A stretch of 64,000 nucleotides of DNA from Pseudomonas sp. TH41 (GTDB lineage: Bacteria > Pseudomonadota > Gammaproteobacteria > Pseudomonadales > Pseudomonadaceae), in contig NZ_JAEKFH010000005.1 in assembly GCF_016650695.1 (NCBI RefSeq), forward strand, positions 248,001-312,000. Direction: 5' to 3'. Below the pieces are notes generated by a model. It worked only from the letters and a program-made list of their open reading frames with translations, was not told the origin of the DNA and did no database searches. This document shows, piece by piece, positions 43,754 to 52,765 of the stretch. A program made the position numbers and the translations under genes. Within the stretch, counting starts at the first letter, position 1, and every line of letters starts with the position of its first letter.

Positions 43754-44398
43754 ATGAAGGGCGCGATGCGAACGTTGAACCTGATCCAGCACCACCCCGC
43801 CGAGGGCCCCGGCGCCATTGCCGAATGGGCCGCGTTGCGAGGATTGACCCTGGACGTGTTTCGCGCCGACCTCGGCCAGTTGCCGCCCGTGAGTGCCGCG
43901 CCAGTGATTCTGCTGGGCGGACCTTACGAGTCCAACGCCGGGCCGGCGTGGCTGGAAACCGAACGCCAGTGGCTGGCGAACAGTCTGGAGGAAGGTGCGG
44001 CAGTCTTTGCCATTTGCCTGGGCGCGCAGTTACTGGCGCTGAGTCTGGGCGGGAGTGTGCGACGGATGGCACTCACCGAAACCGGCTGGACCTCGATTAC
44101 GTTCGCCGATGGCCAGACGTTGAAGGTGCTGGAATGGCACGAAGACGCCATCGATCTCCCGCCGGACGCCCAACTGCTGGCCAGCAGTGATCGATGTGAG
44201 CAGCAGATGTATTGCGTCGGGCCGACGCGGGTGGGATTGCAGTTCCATCCGGAGTGGAATGCTGAATCGGTGGCGACGCTCAATGCGCATTTTGGAGAGG
44301 AGTCGCCGTTGCCACGGGAGCCGCAGGACAGCGCCGACTATGCCGCCGTTTTTGACTGGTTGCAGGCGACGCTGGATGGGTGGTGGGCGGCGGTCTGA
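43754..44398 (+). CDS. Type 1 glutamine amidotransferase (GMP synthase-like)
   Basis: The start at 43754 (MKGAMRTLN) or 43766 gives 214 or 210 residues. Nucleophile in FAICLGAQLLALSLGG and the His/Glu pair in GLQFHPEW complete a class I amidotransferase. Such stand-alone proteins hydrolyse gamma-glutamyl amides or serve an unknown synthetase. It is convergent with the rhodanese gene. Confidence 0.88.
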   Translation: MKGAMRTLNLIQHHPAEGPGAIAEWAALRGLTLDVFRADLGQLPPVSAAPVILLGGPYESNAGPAWLETERQWLANSLEEGAAVFAICLGAQLLALSLGGSVRRMALTETGWTSITFADGQTLKVLEWHEDAIDLPPDAQLLASSDRCEQQMYCVGPTRVGLQFHPEWNAESVATLNAHFGEESPLPREPQDSADYAAVFDWLQATLDGWWAAV

Positions 44399-44406
44399 AC
44401 AGAGGT

Positions 44407-44505
44407 CAAAAGATCGCAGCCTCGTTTCACTCGGCAGCTCCTACAGGATTGAGTTTGCATAGGGTCACTGTAGGAGCTGTCGAGTGAAACGAGGCTGCGA
44501 TCTTT
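44407..44505. repeat. Inverted repeat with GTGAAACGAGGCTGCG arms
   Basis: Arms agatcgcagcctcgtttcac and its mirror, flanking gtaggagct copies. It is a variant of the GCGATC REP class in which the inner arm is cgagtgaaacgagg. Confidence 0.9.
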
Positions 44506-44514
44506 CCTGCTACC

Positions 44515-44946
44515 TCAACATTCACAACCAATCACGGCGTTCACCGCTCTGGCCTCAGCACTCAACTCAAACCCTTCATCCAGCCACCCGGTCACCCCGC
44601 CAATCATCTCTTTGACCGGATACCCCAGCGCCGCCAGTTTCACGGCAGCCTTGTTCGCGCCGTTGCAGTGAGGCCCGGCGCAATAGACCACAAACAAGGT
44701 GGAGGTCGAATAAGCCGCCAAACCTTCAGCCGTCAGCAGTCGGCCTGGAAGGTTGATCGCGCCCGGCACATGGCCACGCTCGAACGCCAGCGGACCGCGC
44801 ACGTCGACGAGGACAAAATCCACATCGCCGGACTGTTGGCTGCCATAAACGTCGGAACAGTCGGTTTCGAAAGTCAGACGGTTGCTGAAATGCATGAGGG
44901 CGATGGCCGATGGGGCGGCGGGAATGGCGCGGACCAGGCTGGTCAT
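44515..44946 (-). CDS. Rhodanese-like sulfurtransferase
   Basis: The start at 44946 (MTSLVRAIPAAP, ggag upstream) gives 143 residues. Domain motifs VDVRGPLAFERGHVPGAINLPG, the active-site cysteine in VVYCAGPHCNG, and the WL-EGFEL end are present. The loop is CAGPHC, so a second cysteine five residues later could form a persulfide exchange. It is divergent from ftrA, and FtrA probably regulates it. Confidence 0.88.
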   Translation of the reverse strand: MTSLVRAIPAAPSAIALMHFSNRLTFETDCSDVYGSQQSGDVDFVLVDVRGPLAFERGHVPGAINLPGRLLTAEGLAAYSTSTLFVVYCAGPHCNGANKAAVKLAALGYPVKEMIGGVTGWLDEGFELSAEARAVNAVIGCEC

Positions 44947-45047
44947 GGGCTGTACTCCAAAGTCTCGGGGGGTGGGGGAAGACTTTAACCGCCCAGCGCT
45001 TGACGCTACAGTGGCGCACAAGACACTCACCGGGAACTTTCCGCCAA

Positions 45048-46022
45048 ATGCAGCCCAGCCCTGGATTGGTCGCGATTCTGGCCTACGACGGCCTCTGTAC
45101 CTTCGAATTCGGCATCGCCGTGGAGATCTTCGGGCTGACCCGGCCGGAGTTCGACTTCCCGTGGTACGCGCATCGAATCGTCGCGGTGGACCCAGGCCCG
45201 ATGCGTGCCATGGGCGGCATTCAAGTGTTGGCCGATGGCGGCATGGAACTGCTCGAAGACGCCCGGACCATCATCATTCCCGGCTGGCGCGACCGCAGCG
45301 CGCCAGTGCCTGAAGCGTTGCTCGTGGCCCTGCGCCAGGCCCACGCCCGGGGTGCGCGCTTGCTGTCGATCTGCTCCGGGGTGTTCGTGCTGGCGGCCAC
45401 CGGTTTACTCGACGGTCACAGCGCCACCACGCACTGGCGCTATACCACTGAACTGGCCGCGCGTTTCCCGAACATTCGGGTGGACCCCGATGTGCTTTAC
45501 GTCGACTCAGGTCAGCTGATCACTTCGGCCGGCAGCGCGGCCGGCATCGACGCCTGCTTGCACCTGGTGGCGCGAGACTTCGGAACCCAGGTGGCCAATT
45601 CGGTGGCGCGGCGTCTGGTGATGTCGCCGCAACGCACGGGCGGCCAGGCACAGTTCATTCCGACACCGGTCAGTCCTACGCCGCGCAGCGATCTTTCCCG
45701 CGTGATGCAGTGGGCACGCGAGTGCTTGCATGAACCGCTGGAGGTTCGCGACCTCGCCAGCGAAGCCGCCATGAGTGAGCGGACATTCCTGCGTCGTTTC
45801 ACTGAGGCCAGCGGCCAGTCCCCCAAGACGTGGTTGCAACATGAGCGCCTGGGCCGGGCTCGCGAGTTGCTGGAAAGCACAAACCAGAATACCGACCAGA
45901 TTGCCCAGCACTGCGGGTATCGCTCGGTCGACAGTTTTCGGGTGGCGTTTCGCAGCGTGGTCGGCGTACCACCGTCGGTGTATCGGGAACGGTTTGGGCG
46001 GGTGGTCAAGGCGATTTCTTGA
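45048..46022 (+). CDS. ftrA: GlxA/FtrA-type AraC-family regulator
   Basis: The start at 45048 (MQPSPGLVAILAYDGLC) gives 324 residues; the upstream open frame crosses the divergent gene's promoter. A DJ-1/PfpI-like domain (about 5-180, with CSGVFVLAATGLLDGHSATTHW split over two motifs) precedes the two AraC helix-turn-helix motifs (VRDLASEAAMSERTFLRRF and IAQHCGYRSVDSFRVAFR). Matches FtrA of E. coli and Pseudomonas, and the divergent rhodanese is a common neighbour of that gene. Confidence 0.85.
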   Translation: MQPSPGLVAILAYDGLCTFEFGIAVEIFGLTRPEFDFPWYAHRIVAVDPGPMRAMGGIQVLADGGMELLEDARTIIIPGWRDRSAPVPEALLVALRQAHARGARLLSICSGVFVLAATGLLDGHSATTHWRYTTELAARFPNIRVDPDVLYVDSGQLITSAGSAAGIDACLHLVARDFGTQVANSVARRLVMSPQRTGGQAQFIPTPVSPTPRSDLSRVMQWARECLHEPLEVRDLASEAAMSERTFLRRFTEASGQSPKTWLQHERLGRARELLESTNQNTDQIAQHCGYRSVDSFRVAFRSVVGVPPSVYRERFGRVVKAIS

Positions 46023-46038
46023 GGTGCTCTTTCGGGCC

Positions 46039-46117
46039 CCTTCGCGAGCAGGCTCGCTCCCACATTTGATTTGTGTACACCGCAGATCAAATGTGGGAGC
46101 GAGCTTGCTCGCGATGG
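46039..46117. repeat. REP inverted pair, tail-to-tail, TGTGGGAGCGAGC class
   Basis: Reads cttcgcgagcaggctcgc then gcgagcttgctcgcgatgg around a spacer containing caaatgtgggag; similar to 41511-41577. Confidence 0.88.
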
Positions 46118-46140
46118 CGGTAGCTCAGACACACAATCCC

Positions 46141-46896
46141 TCAAGGCTTGCGCAACAGATAGGTATCCATGATCCAGCCATTGGCCAACCGGGCCGCCTT
46201 GCGCACCCGTTCGATCTCATCCGCCACGTCCTTGAGTTTGCCGCTGATCAGGATTTCATCCGGCGTCCCCAAGTAGGCGCCCCAGTAAATCTCTGTTTCC
46301 TGATCCACCACCTGATGATAGGAATCTTGCGCATCGAGCATCACCACCAGGCTGTCAGCATCGCTCACCTGCCCCGCCGCCAACCGGCGGCCGGTGGTGA
46401 TCTCAATCGACTTGCCGATACGATTCAACGGCACCTTATGCTGCGCCGCCAATGCCTGAACACTGGTGATGCCGGGTATCACCTCGAATTCGAAATCACA
46501 GCGACCTGACGCCAAAATCGTCTGCAAGATCCGCACGGTACTGTCGTACAACGCCGGATCACCCCACACCAGAAAACCGCCGCACTGATCGTCGGTCATT
46601 TCTTCATTAATCAGCCGTTCGAAGGTCCGCTGCTTGGCAAGGTTGAGATCCTCGACACTGCTCTTGTAGTCCACATCGCCGCGCTCGCGCTCCGGGCTGT
46701 GGGCTTGCACAAAGCGGTAATCGCTCCCGGTGATGTAGCGCTCACAGATCTCGCGGCGCAGGTCGATAAGCGTGTCTTTGCTCTGGCCCTTGTCCATGAG
46801 AAAAAACACGTCGACGCGGTTCAGCGCCTTCACGGCCTGCATCGTGATGTAGTCGGGGTTGCCGGCACCGATGCCGATGACCAGAAGTTTTTTCAT
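46141..46896 (-). CDS. cobF: Precorrin-6A synthase (deacetylating)
   Basis: 251 residues of the SAM-dependent tetrapyrrole methylase fold: KKLLVIGIGAGNPDYIT at the start, VWGDPALYDSTVRI in the active site and the VIPGITSVQALAAQH loop. CobF methylates C-1 and releases acetate in the aerobic cobalamin pathway. Its start overlaps the phosphatase stop by one base. Other cob genes are not in the window. Confidence 0.92.
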   Translation of the reverse strand: MKKLLVIGIGAGNPDYITMQAVKALNRVDVFFLMDKGQSKDTLIDLRREICERYITGSDYRFVQAHSPERERGDVDYKSSVEDLNLAKQRTFERLINEEMTDDQCGGFLVWGDPALYDSTVRILQTILASGRCDFEFEVIPGITSVQALAAQHKVPLNRIGKSIEITTGRRLAAGQVSDADSLVVMLDAQDSYHQVVDQETEIYWGAYLGTPDEILISGKLKDVADEIERVRKAARLANGWIMDTYLLRKP

Positions 46897-47468
46897 CAGT
46901 GCTGTCCCTCGAGGCTCGTGCCCGGCAGGCGCAACCGCCAGCAGCCGTTGAACCGCAATTCAATGGCCGACAGCGGCTCAACGTCAATCAGGTTAAACGC
47001 AACGCTTTGCAGCACCTGTGTCAGGGCTGCGCGAATGACAAACGGATGGGTGATGGCAACGATGTGTCCCGGAGTGGCCTCCAGGGTCGTCAGCCACGCG
47101 GCCACTCGCTGCCCGAGTTGCGTCACCGACTCACCCCCATGGGGCGCCGAATGCGGATCGTCGAGCCACGCCTGCAACGATTCGGGTTCGGACTTTTGCA
47201 GGTCGTCGATTCGTGCGCCTTTCCAGCGTCCGAAATCGCAATCCCGCAACGCCGTGACAAGCTCCACATCGCTGCCAAACAACTCGGCCGTTTGCCGCGT
47301 GCGCAGTTCAGGGCCGCTGAGTAGGCGCGGGGGCTTCTTGAACTGAGCGGCACGCGCGCCCCGCGCTGATTGCCAATCCATCTCCACGGGCTCATCCGTA
47401 GGAAAACACGCCAATTTCTGTGCGACGGTTCGGGCGTGGCACAGCAGGGTCAAACGGGTCGCCTGCAC
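46896..47468 (-). CDS. Histidine-phosphatase family protein coupled to cobF
   Basis: The GTG start at 47468 (gagtgaaag upstream) gives 190 residues. The family's RHG signature is replaced by LLCHART; the catalytic histidine is retained, the preceding Arg is Cys. The acid residue in CDFGRWKGARID, PHGGES (second Arg/His region) and THPFVIRAAL (second His) are present. Its place in the operon suggests a role such as alpha-ribazole phosphate or a related dephosphorylation in cobalamin synthesis; this is inference. Confidence 0.8.
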   Translation of the reverse strand: MQATRLTLLCHARTVAQKLACFPTDEPVEMDWQSARGARAAQFKKPPRLLSGPELRTRQTAELFGSDVELVTALRDCDFGRWKGARIDDLQKSEPESLQAWLDDPHSAPHGGESVTQLGQRVAAWLTTLEATPGHIVAITHPFVIRAALTQVLQSVAFNLIDVEPLSAIELRFNGCWRLRLPGTSLEGQH

Positions 47469-48036
47469 GAACTTTCACTCTGTCAATGGGAATGGAAAAC
47501 GGCGTCGCGCCGCCAATGCTCGTGCAATTGTGCCGTAAGAAACGCTAATGGGGGCGTTTCGTTTCAGTCAGCGGCAGTGGGTCCAAGGTGTTTTTTCGTC
47601 TTTTTCCGACACGCCTTTAGGTGATGACCTACAAGAGCAATCGACATCCCTGTAACCCCGGTCACACAGGCTTTCCGCCCTACTTTTGGGCTCTGAAAAA
47701 ACCCAGAAAATTAAACTAGACAGCGAGCCGGCGTTAAATAAATACTGCTTTCACGGACTACCCAACCAAACGATTCCATCCAGCAGGAGCCCGGATGCCC
47801 ACTCTCAGCGATATGCATCACCGTCCCTCCTCCTCCCGTTACTCAGTTTCGCCCGGCGTTCAGTACCCCGACAGACCGGGCTCCAGAACGGCACTGCCCG
47901 CCCCGTCCGATGGCTGACAAGAAAAAGAGCGGCGTCTGACAAAATTTCAGGCATCCGCCGATTTACCGCATGGAAACCGACAGTGATAGTCAGGTTCGGT
48001 GTTAACCGCCGAACCCTTTGATACAGGAGTGCGTCC
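47469..48036. other. 568-bp intergenic region cobF operon / aruF-like gene
   Basis: No established gene. The cobalamin-riboswitch core (GCCACTG and B12 box) was sought upstream of the cob genes and not found. A possible 40-codon reading frame with aggag at six bases before its ATG starts at 47795 and ends at 47917; its Ser/Pro/Arg-rich product matches nothing. A+T-rich stretches at 47690-47760 probably hold the rightward promoter. Confidence 0.4.
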
Positions 48037-49053
48037 ATGCTGGTCTTACGTCCAGTCGAGATTACCGACCTGCCTCAGTTGCAGCGACTTGCCCGGGAAA
48101 GCCTGGTGGGGGTCACGTCCTTGCCGGACGACAGCGATCGCTTGCGTGAGAGGATTCTCGACTCCTGCGACTCTTTCGAACAAAACGTCCAGGGTCACGG
48201 CCCGGAGAATTATTTCTTCGTGCTTGAAGATCTGTCGACCGAACGCTTGGTTGGCTGCTCGGAAATTCTCGCCACCGCCGGATTCAGCGAGCCGTTCTAC
48301 AGTTTGCGCAACCGGCCTTTCACCAGCGCCTCGCGGGAACTGCACATCGAACATGGCGTGCCGGCACTGTCGTTGTGTCATGACCTCAGCGGCCACACGT
48401 TGCTGCGGGGTTTTCACATCGATGCGGCACTGGCGCGGACACCATATTCCGAGCTGCTGTCACGGGCGCGACTGATGTTCATTGCCGCTCACTCGCAACG
48501 CTTTGCCGAAGCGGTGATCACCGAGATCGTGGGCTTCAGCAGCGATGACGATCGGTCGCCGTTCTGGGATGCCGTGGGCAAGCATTTCTTTGATTTGCCC
48601 TATGCCGAGGCCGAGCGGCTCTGCGGCCTGGAAAGCCGCATGTTCCTCGCCGAACTGATGCCGCAATACCCGATCTATGTGCCGATGTTGCCCCAGGCCG
48701 CACAGGACTGTATCGGCCGGATTCATCCCGATGGCCAGGATGCCTTCGATATCCTCGAACGCGAAGGGTTCGAAACCAACAGCTACATCGACTTGTTCGA
48801 CGGGGGGCCGACGCTCTATGCGCGTCTCTCCGGCATTCGCTCCATCGCCCAAAGTCAGACCGGCACGGCGAAGCCGGTTTCGTCCATCGATGCCCGAGGC
48901 AGGTACCTGGTGAGCAACGATTCGCTACAGGACTATCGTGCGATCGTCGCTGAACTGGACTACAACACCGGGCAACCTGTGGCCTTGAATAGAGAGATGT
49001 GCGCAGCGCTGAGGGTCGCCGCCGGCAGCCCGGTCCGGTTGATCGCCCTGTGA
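48037..49053 (+). CDS. Arginine N-succinyltransferase alpha-subunit paralogue (AruF-like)
   Basis: 338 residues of the AstA/AruF family: N-terminal MLVLRPVEITDLPQLQRLA, GVTSLPDD, the YFFVLED strand, FSEPFYS-RN, LSLCHDLSGHTLLRGF, SPFWDAVGKHFFDLPYAEAERLCGL (two parts), FLAELMPQYPIYVPMLP and GFETNSYIDLFDGGPTL. AruF with AruG transfers succinyl to arginine or ornithine. The gene is away from the aruCDBE genes, so this looks like a second copy with possibly another acceptor. It is followed 61 bp later by an AruG-like gene. Confidence 0.87.
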   Translation: MLVLRPVEITDLPQLQRLARESLVGVTSLPDDSDRLRERILDSCDSFEQNVQGHGPENYFFVLEDLSTERLVGCSEILATAGFSEPFYSLRNRPFTSASRELHIEHGVPALSLCHDLSGHTLLRGFHIDAALARTPYSELLSRARLMFIAAHSQRFAEAVITEIVGFSSDDDRSPFWDAVGKHFFDLPYAEAERLCGLESRMFLAELMPQYPIYVPMLPQAAQDCIGRIHPDGQDAFDILEREGFETNSYIDLFDGGPTLYARLSGIRSIAQSQTGTAKPVSSIDARGRYLVSNDSLQDYRAIVAELDYNTGQPVALNREMCAALRVAAGSPVRLIAL

Positions 49054-49114
49054 TCTTCGCCTGGCCCCATCTCCAACGACAGCGACCGAGCCCGCGCAAA
49101 GAAGGAGCTGCATC

Positions 49115-50149
49115 ATGATTGTCCGTCCGGTTCACGTCACCGACTTGCCCGCCTTGCTCGCGCTGGTGCGACAGGCCGGCCCCGGGCTCACCACCTTGCC
49201 AGCTAACGAAGACCGTCTGGCTCATCGAGTGCGCTGGGCGCAACGGACCTTTGCCGAACAGGTTGAGCGTGCCGATGCCGATTACCTGTTCGTGCTCGAA
49301 GACGACGATCAGCAAGTCGTGGGCGTCAGTGCCATGGCGGGGGCCGTGGGCCTGCGCGAGCCCTGGTACAACTACCGGGTCGGTCTCACGGTCAATTCTT
49401 CACCGGACCTGGGCATCCAGCGCCAGATCCCGACATTGTTCCTGAACAATGAAATGACCGGGCAATCGGAACTCTGTTCGCTGTTCCTGCGCCCCGATCA
49501 ACGCCAGGGCACTAGCGGTCGATTGTTATCGTTGGCGCGCTTGTTGTTTGTGGCCGAGTTCCCGCACCTGTTTGGCGACAAACTGATTGCCGAGTTACGC
49601 GGCAGTGCCGACGAACAAGGTTGTTCGCCGTTCTGGGACAGCCTGGGTCGGCACTTCTTCAAGATGGATTTCAGTCATGCCGATCACTTGTCCGGCTTGG
49701 GCAGCAAAACGTTCATCGCCGAACTGATGCCGCGCCAACCACTCTACACCTGTCTGCTCACCGAGCAGGCCCAGGCCGTTATCGGCAAGCCACATCCGAA
49801 CACCGAGCCGGCCCTGAAAATCCTCACCGCCGAAGGTTTTGCCCACCAGGGTTACATCGACATCTTCGACGCCGGCCCGGTCATCGAAGCCCCGGTGTCG
49901 AACGTACGCACCGTGCGCGACAGCCAAACGCTGGTGCTGGCCATCGGCACACCGGACGACCAGGCCCCGGTTTGGCTGATCCACAATCGTCGTCTGGAAA
50001 ACAGCCGCATCACCGCTGCCCCGGCGCGACTGGCGGGCAACAGCCTGATCGTCGACCGCCTCACCGCCAAGCGCCTGCAATTGCAACCCGGCAACTCGGT
50101 ACGCGCCGTGCCACTGTTCAGTCAACTGTGGCAGGCCGTGGCGGCGTGA
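49115..50149 (+). CDS. Arginine N-succinyltransferase beta-subunit paralogue (AruG-like)
   Basis: 344 residues with the same fold as the preceding product: MIVRPVHVTDLPALLALVRQ, GLTTLPANE, YLFVLEDDDQQVVG, REPWYNYRVG, SPFWDSLGRHFFKMDFSHAD, FIAELMPRQPLYTCLL and YIDIFDAGPVIEA. Conserved RDSQ (near 268) follows. ggag precedes the ATG. The two form a heteromer-like pair. Substrate assignment is as uncertain as for the first gene. Confidence 0.87.
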   Translation: MIVRPVHVTDLPALLALVRQAGPGLTTLPANEDRLAHRVRWAQRTFAEQVERADADYLFVLEDDDQQVVGVSAMAGAVGLREPWYNYRVGLTVNSSPDLGIQRQIPTLFLNNEMTGQSELCSLFLRPDQRQGTSGRLLSLARLLFVAEFPHLFGDKLIAELRGSADEQGCSPFWDSLGRHFFKMDFSHADHLSGLGSKTFIAELMPRQPLYTCLLTEQAQAVIGKPHPNTEPALKILTAEGFAHQGYIDIFDAGPVIEAPVSNVRTVRDSQTLVLAIGTPDDQAPVWLIHNRRLENSRITAAPARLAGNSLIVDRLTAKRLQLQPGNSVRAVPLFSQLWQAVAA

Positions 50150-50279
50150 TCGACAGGGGGCCATCCGCCGCTGCAAATTCGTCATCATCTTCCCCCCGTC
50201 CGCGTGATAGCCTTTTATTCCTTCGGCGTTGACACTTTTGCTCAAGCCTTTCCATTCCAATTGCAGTGGTGGAACTTGT

Positions 50280-51149
50280 ATGTCCAGGCTTTCCCATCAA
50301 GATTTACGCCGTAATTTTCGCGAACTGTTCGCTTCCAACACCTGCTATCACACCGCATCGGTCTTCGACCCAATGTCGGCCCGCATTGCCGCCGACCTGG
50401 GGTTTGAAGTCGGCATCCTGGGCGGTTCGGTCGCGTCGCTGCAAGTATTGGGCGCCCCTGACTTCGCCTTGATCACCCTCAGCGAATTCGCCGAGCAGGC
50501 CACCCGCATCGGTCGTGTCGCCCAACTGCCGGTCATCGCCGACGCTGACCACGGCTATGGCAACGCACTCAACGTCATGCGCACCATCGTCGAACTCGAA
50601 CGCGCCGGCGTCGCCGCCCTGACCATCGAAGACACCTTGCTGCCGGCACAATTCGGCCGCAAATCCACCGACCTTATCGGGGTGGCGGAAGGGGTTGGCA
50701 AAATTCGTGCGGCACTGGAAGCCCGGTGCGACTCGGAAATGGCGATCATTGCCCGCACCAACGCCGGCATCCTGCCGATTCAGGAAATCATCAGCCGCAC
50801 CCAGCACTATCAAAACGCTGGAGCGGACGGGATTTGCATGGTCGGTATTCAGGATTTCGACCAACTGGAAAAAATCGCCGAGCACCTGAGCGTGCCACTG
50901 ATGCTGGTCACCTACGGCAATCCGGCGCTACGCGACGACAAACGCCTGGCCGAACTGGGTGTACGCGTCACCATCGACGGCCATGGCGCGTACTTCGCCG
51001 CGATCAAAGCGACGTACGACAGCCTGCGCGAGCAACGGCAGTTCTTTACCCAGGCATCGGATTTAAGCGCAACTGAATTGACTCATACCTATACGCAGCC
51101 GGAGGAATACATCCGCTGGGCGGAAGAGTTTATGAGCGTCAAGGAGTAA
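50280..51149 (+). CDS. Oxaloacetate decarboxylase (isocitrate lyase/PEP mutase superfamily)
   Basis: The start at 50280 (MSRLSHQDLRR, ggtggaac upstream) gives 289 residues. Superfamily features are ASVFDPMSARIAADLGFEVGILGGS (two parts), the metal-binding DADHGYGN, IEDTLLP and ARTNAG. This is close to PA4872 of P. aeruginosa, an oxaloacetate decarboxylase of this fold. It is single. Confidence 0.88.
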   Translation: MSRLSHQDLRRNFRELFASNTCYHTASVFDPMSARIAADLGFEVGILGGSVASLQVLGAPDFALITLSEFAEQATRIGRVAQLPVIADADHGYGNALNVMRTIVELERAGVAALTIEDTLLPAQFGRKSTDLIGVAEGVGKIRAALEARCDSEMAIIARTNAGILPIQEIISRTQHYQNAGADGICMVGIQDFDQLEKIAEHLSVPLMLVTYGNPALRDDKRLAELGVRVTIDGHGAYFAAIKATYDSLREQRQFFTQASDLSATELTHTYTQPEEYIRWAEEFMSVKE

Positions 51150-51158
51150 CCGCAAAAA

Positions 51159-51241
51159 TCAAAAGATCGCAGCCTGCGGCAGCTCCTACATTGGAATGGG
51201 ATACACCCTGTAGGAGCTGCCGCAGGCTGCGATCTTTTGAT
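51159..51241. repeat. REP inverted pair, GCGATC class
   Basis: Arms tcaaaagatcgcagcctgcgg and ccgcaggctgcgatcttttga; tail-to-tail order, with gtaggag copies facing the loop. Confidence 0.92.
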
Positions 51242-51297
51242 TGTGATTCCCCTAAACCGCCCTGCGTCCCCACCCAAAGCGACGGAACGATCTGTGT

Positions 51298-52362
51298 TCA
51301 CACCGAATCAAGCACCTCATGCTGAGAACAGCAGCAGATGACGCGGTTACGGCCAGTGGTCTTGGCTTCATACAGCGCCTGGTCGGCGTCGTTGAGCCAC
51401 AGGGTCGCGTCGGTGTGGGCCGGGCTGAAGGCGGCCAGGCCGATGCTCAGGCTGACGTTCAGCGCCGGGCTCTGCTCGTAGCCCAGGGTGGCGAAGCGAT
51501 CGCGCAGGGCATCCATGGCGGCGGCAGCGCTCGCCAGCGGCAGGTTCGGGAGAATCACGCAAAATTCATCGCCGCCGTAACGCCCGGCGACATCGGTCGC
51601 TCGCAGGTTTTGTTTGAGCATTTTGCTCAGCTGACGCAACACGGTGTCACCGGCGACATGGCCATAGGTGTCGTTGATGGCTTTGAAATGGTCAATGTCG
51701 ATCAGCGCAATCGCCCCGCCCCGCTGCTGGCGCTGGCAACGCTGGAACTCGACTTCCAGCTGATCCTTCCAGGCGCCATGATTAAGCAGGCTGGTGAGGC
51801 TGTCGGTACGACTCAGGGCCAGTAATTCACGTTTTTGTCGACCGAGGGCGTGGGCCTGACGGAAACAGATCCAGCCCAGCGCCAGCGGATACAGACACAT
51901 CAAGGGTAAACAGGCGTACAACTGCAACTGACTGGTTTCAGGGATGAAGGCCAGCCTGAACATCAGAAACCCGACGCCGACGCCCATCATCTGCGCGACG
52001 CTGCCCACCAGCAGAAAACGCAAGCCACCAATGGCCACGTTGTTCATCGCCATCATCGAAATAGTGGTAGCGCTGGGCAGCGGATTGAATTGCATGGCGG
52101 CGACCCAGAAGCCACCCAAAAAGGCGTCCACCAGCAGATTGCGGTGCTCAGCGTGATAGGGAGCCTTGGAACGACGTGCCCATTGATAAGCCAGATGCGG
52201 CCAAAGCAGCCCGTTGAACAGCATTAGTCCCCAGACCCACGGCGCCGGGTTCAGCGGGTACATCGCCACGCTCACACACAACAACCCCAGCGACAAACCG
52301 AGGGTTCGCGACGTGTAGAGTCTCCTGGCCAATGAAAATCCTTTTACTCCCGCTTTTCCCAT
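51298..52362 (-). CDS. Membrane diguanylate cyclase (GGDEF)
   Basis: 354 residues. An N-terminal region with about five hydrophobic segments (to about 175) is a membrane sensor with no recognised domain. The GGDEF domain starts near 185 (RTDSLTSLLNHGAWKD) with active site YGGDEFCVI. The inhibitory RxxD is not obvious; the stretch LRDRFATL-YEQSPALNVSLSIG follows. It would make cyclic di-GMP and influence biofilm or motility. Confidence 0.92.
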   Translation of the reverse strand: MGKAGVKGFSLARRLYTSRTLGLSLGLLCVSVAMYPLNPAPWVWGLMLFNGLLWPHLAYQWARRSKAPYHAEHRNLLVDAFLGGFWVAAMQFNPLPSATTISMMAMNNVAIGGLRFLLVGSVAQMMGVGVGFLMFRLAFIPETSQLQLYACLPLMCLYPLALGWICFRQAHALGRQKRELLALSRTDSLTSLLNHGAWKDQLEVEFQRCQRQQRGGAIALIDIDHFKAINDTYGHVAGDTVLRQLSKMLKQNLRATDVAGRYGGDEFCVILPNLPLASAAAAMDALRDRFATLGYEQSPALNVSLSIGLAAFSPAHTDATLWLNDADQALYEAKTTGRNRVICCCSQHEVLDSV

Positions 52363-52765
52363 AGAGGCCTCTGCGCCACTGAACGGAACCTGATAAAACC
52401 GGGTTGCCTGTGTGCTCGAAGTCTATCAGGGCAAGATTAAATAGCCATCACCGGTTGGCAGTCTGAATACCGTGGCATAGCCATGAGGCGCGAACGCAAT
52501 GATTGGCTATACATGAAGGAAGGGGTCGAACAATAACGAAAGAAAGGAGGCCCATGCATAATGCCGATCAGAAGCCGTAATGCGATCTGTAGCAGCTGGC
52601 GAAGCCTGCGTTCGGCGGCGAAGCCGTCGTGAAATCAGCCGACGCGGTGCATCAGAAACATCTCGTACACAGGTTTCACGACGGCTTCGCCGCCGAACGC
52701 AGGCTTCGCCAGCTGCTACAGGAAGCGTTTCGCCTGAGATTTTTTAACTGACAGGCATTAGGCCC
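52363..52765. other. Gap with inverted repeat upstream of the monooxygenase
   Basis: Positions 52363-52580 are the diguanylate cyclase upstream region, A+T-rich around 52420-52550, without a gene. The inverted repeat of the gtagcagctggcgaagcc class occupies 52588-52720, with inner arms cgacggcttcgccg. The monooxygenase begins 45 bp later with a weak ribosome site. Confidence 0.6.
52588..52720. repeat. Inverted repeat, GTAGCAGCTGGCGAAGCCTGCGTTCGGCGGCGAAGCC class
   Basis: Arms tgtagcagctggcgaagcct and the mirror aggcttcgccagctgctaca, long inner arms ggcggcgaagccgtcgtg and cacgacggcttcgccgcc. Confidence 0.93.

Noticed and set aside
47469..47800. Cobalamin riboswitch upstream of the phosphatase-cobF pair
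   Set aside because: The closest text is cagtggg on the + strand near 47574, which does not give GCCACTG, and no B12 box is seen.
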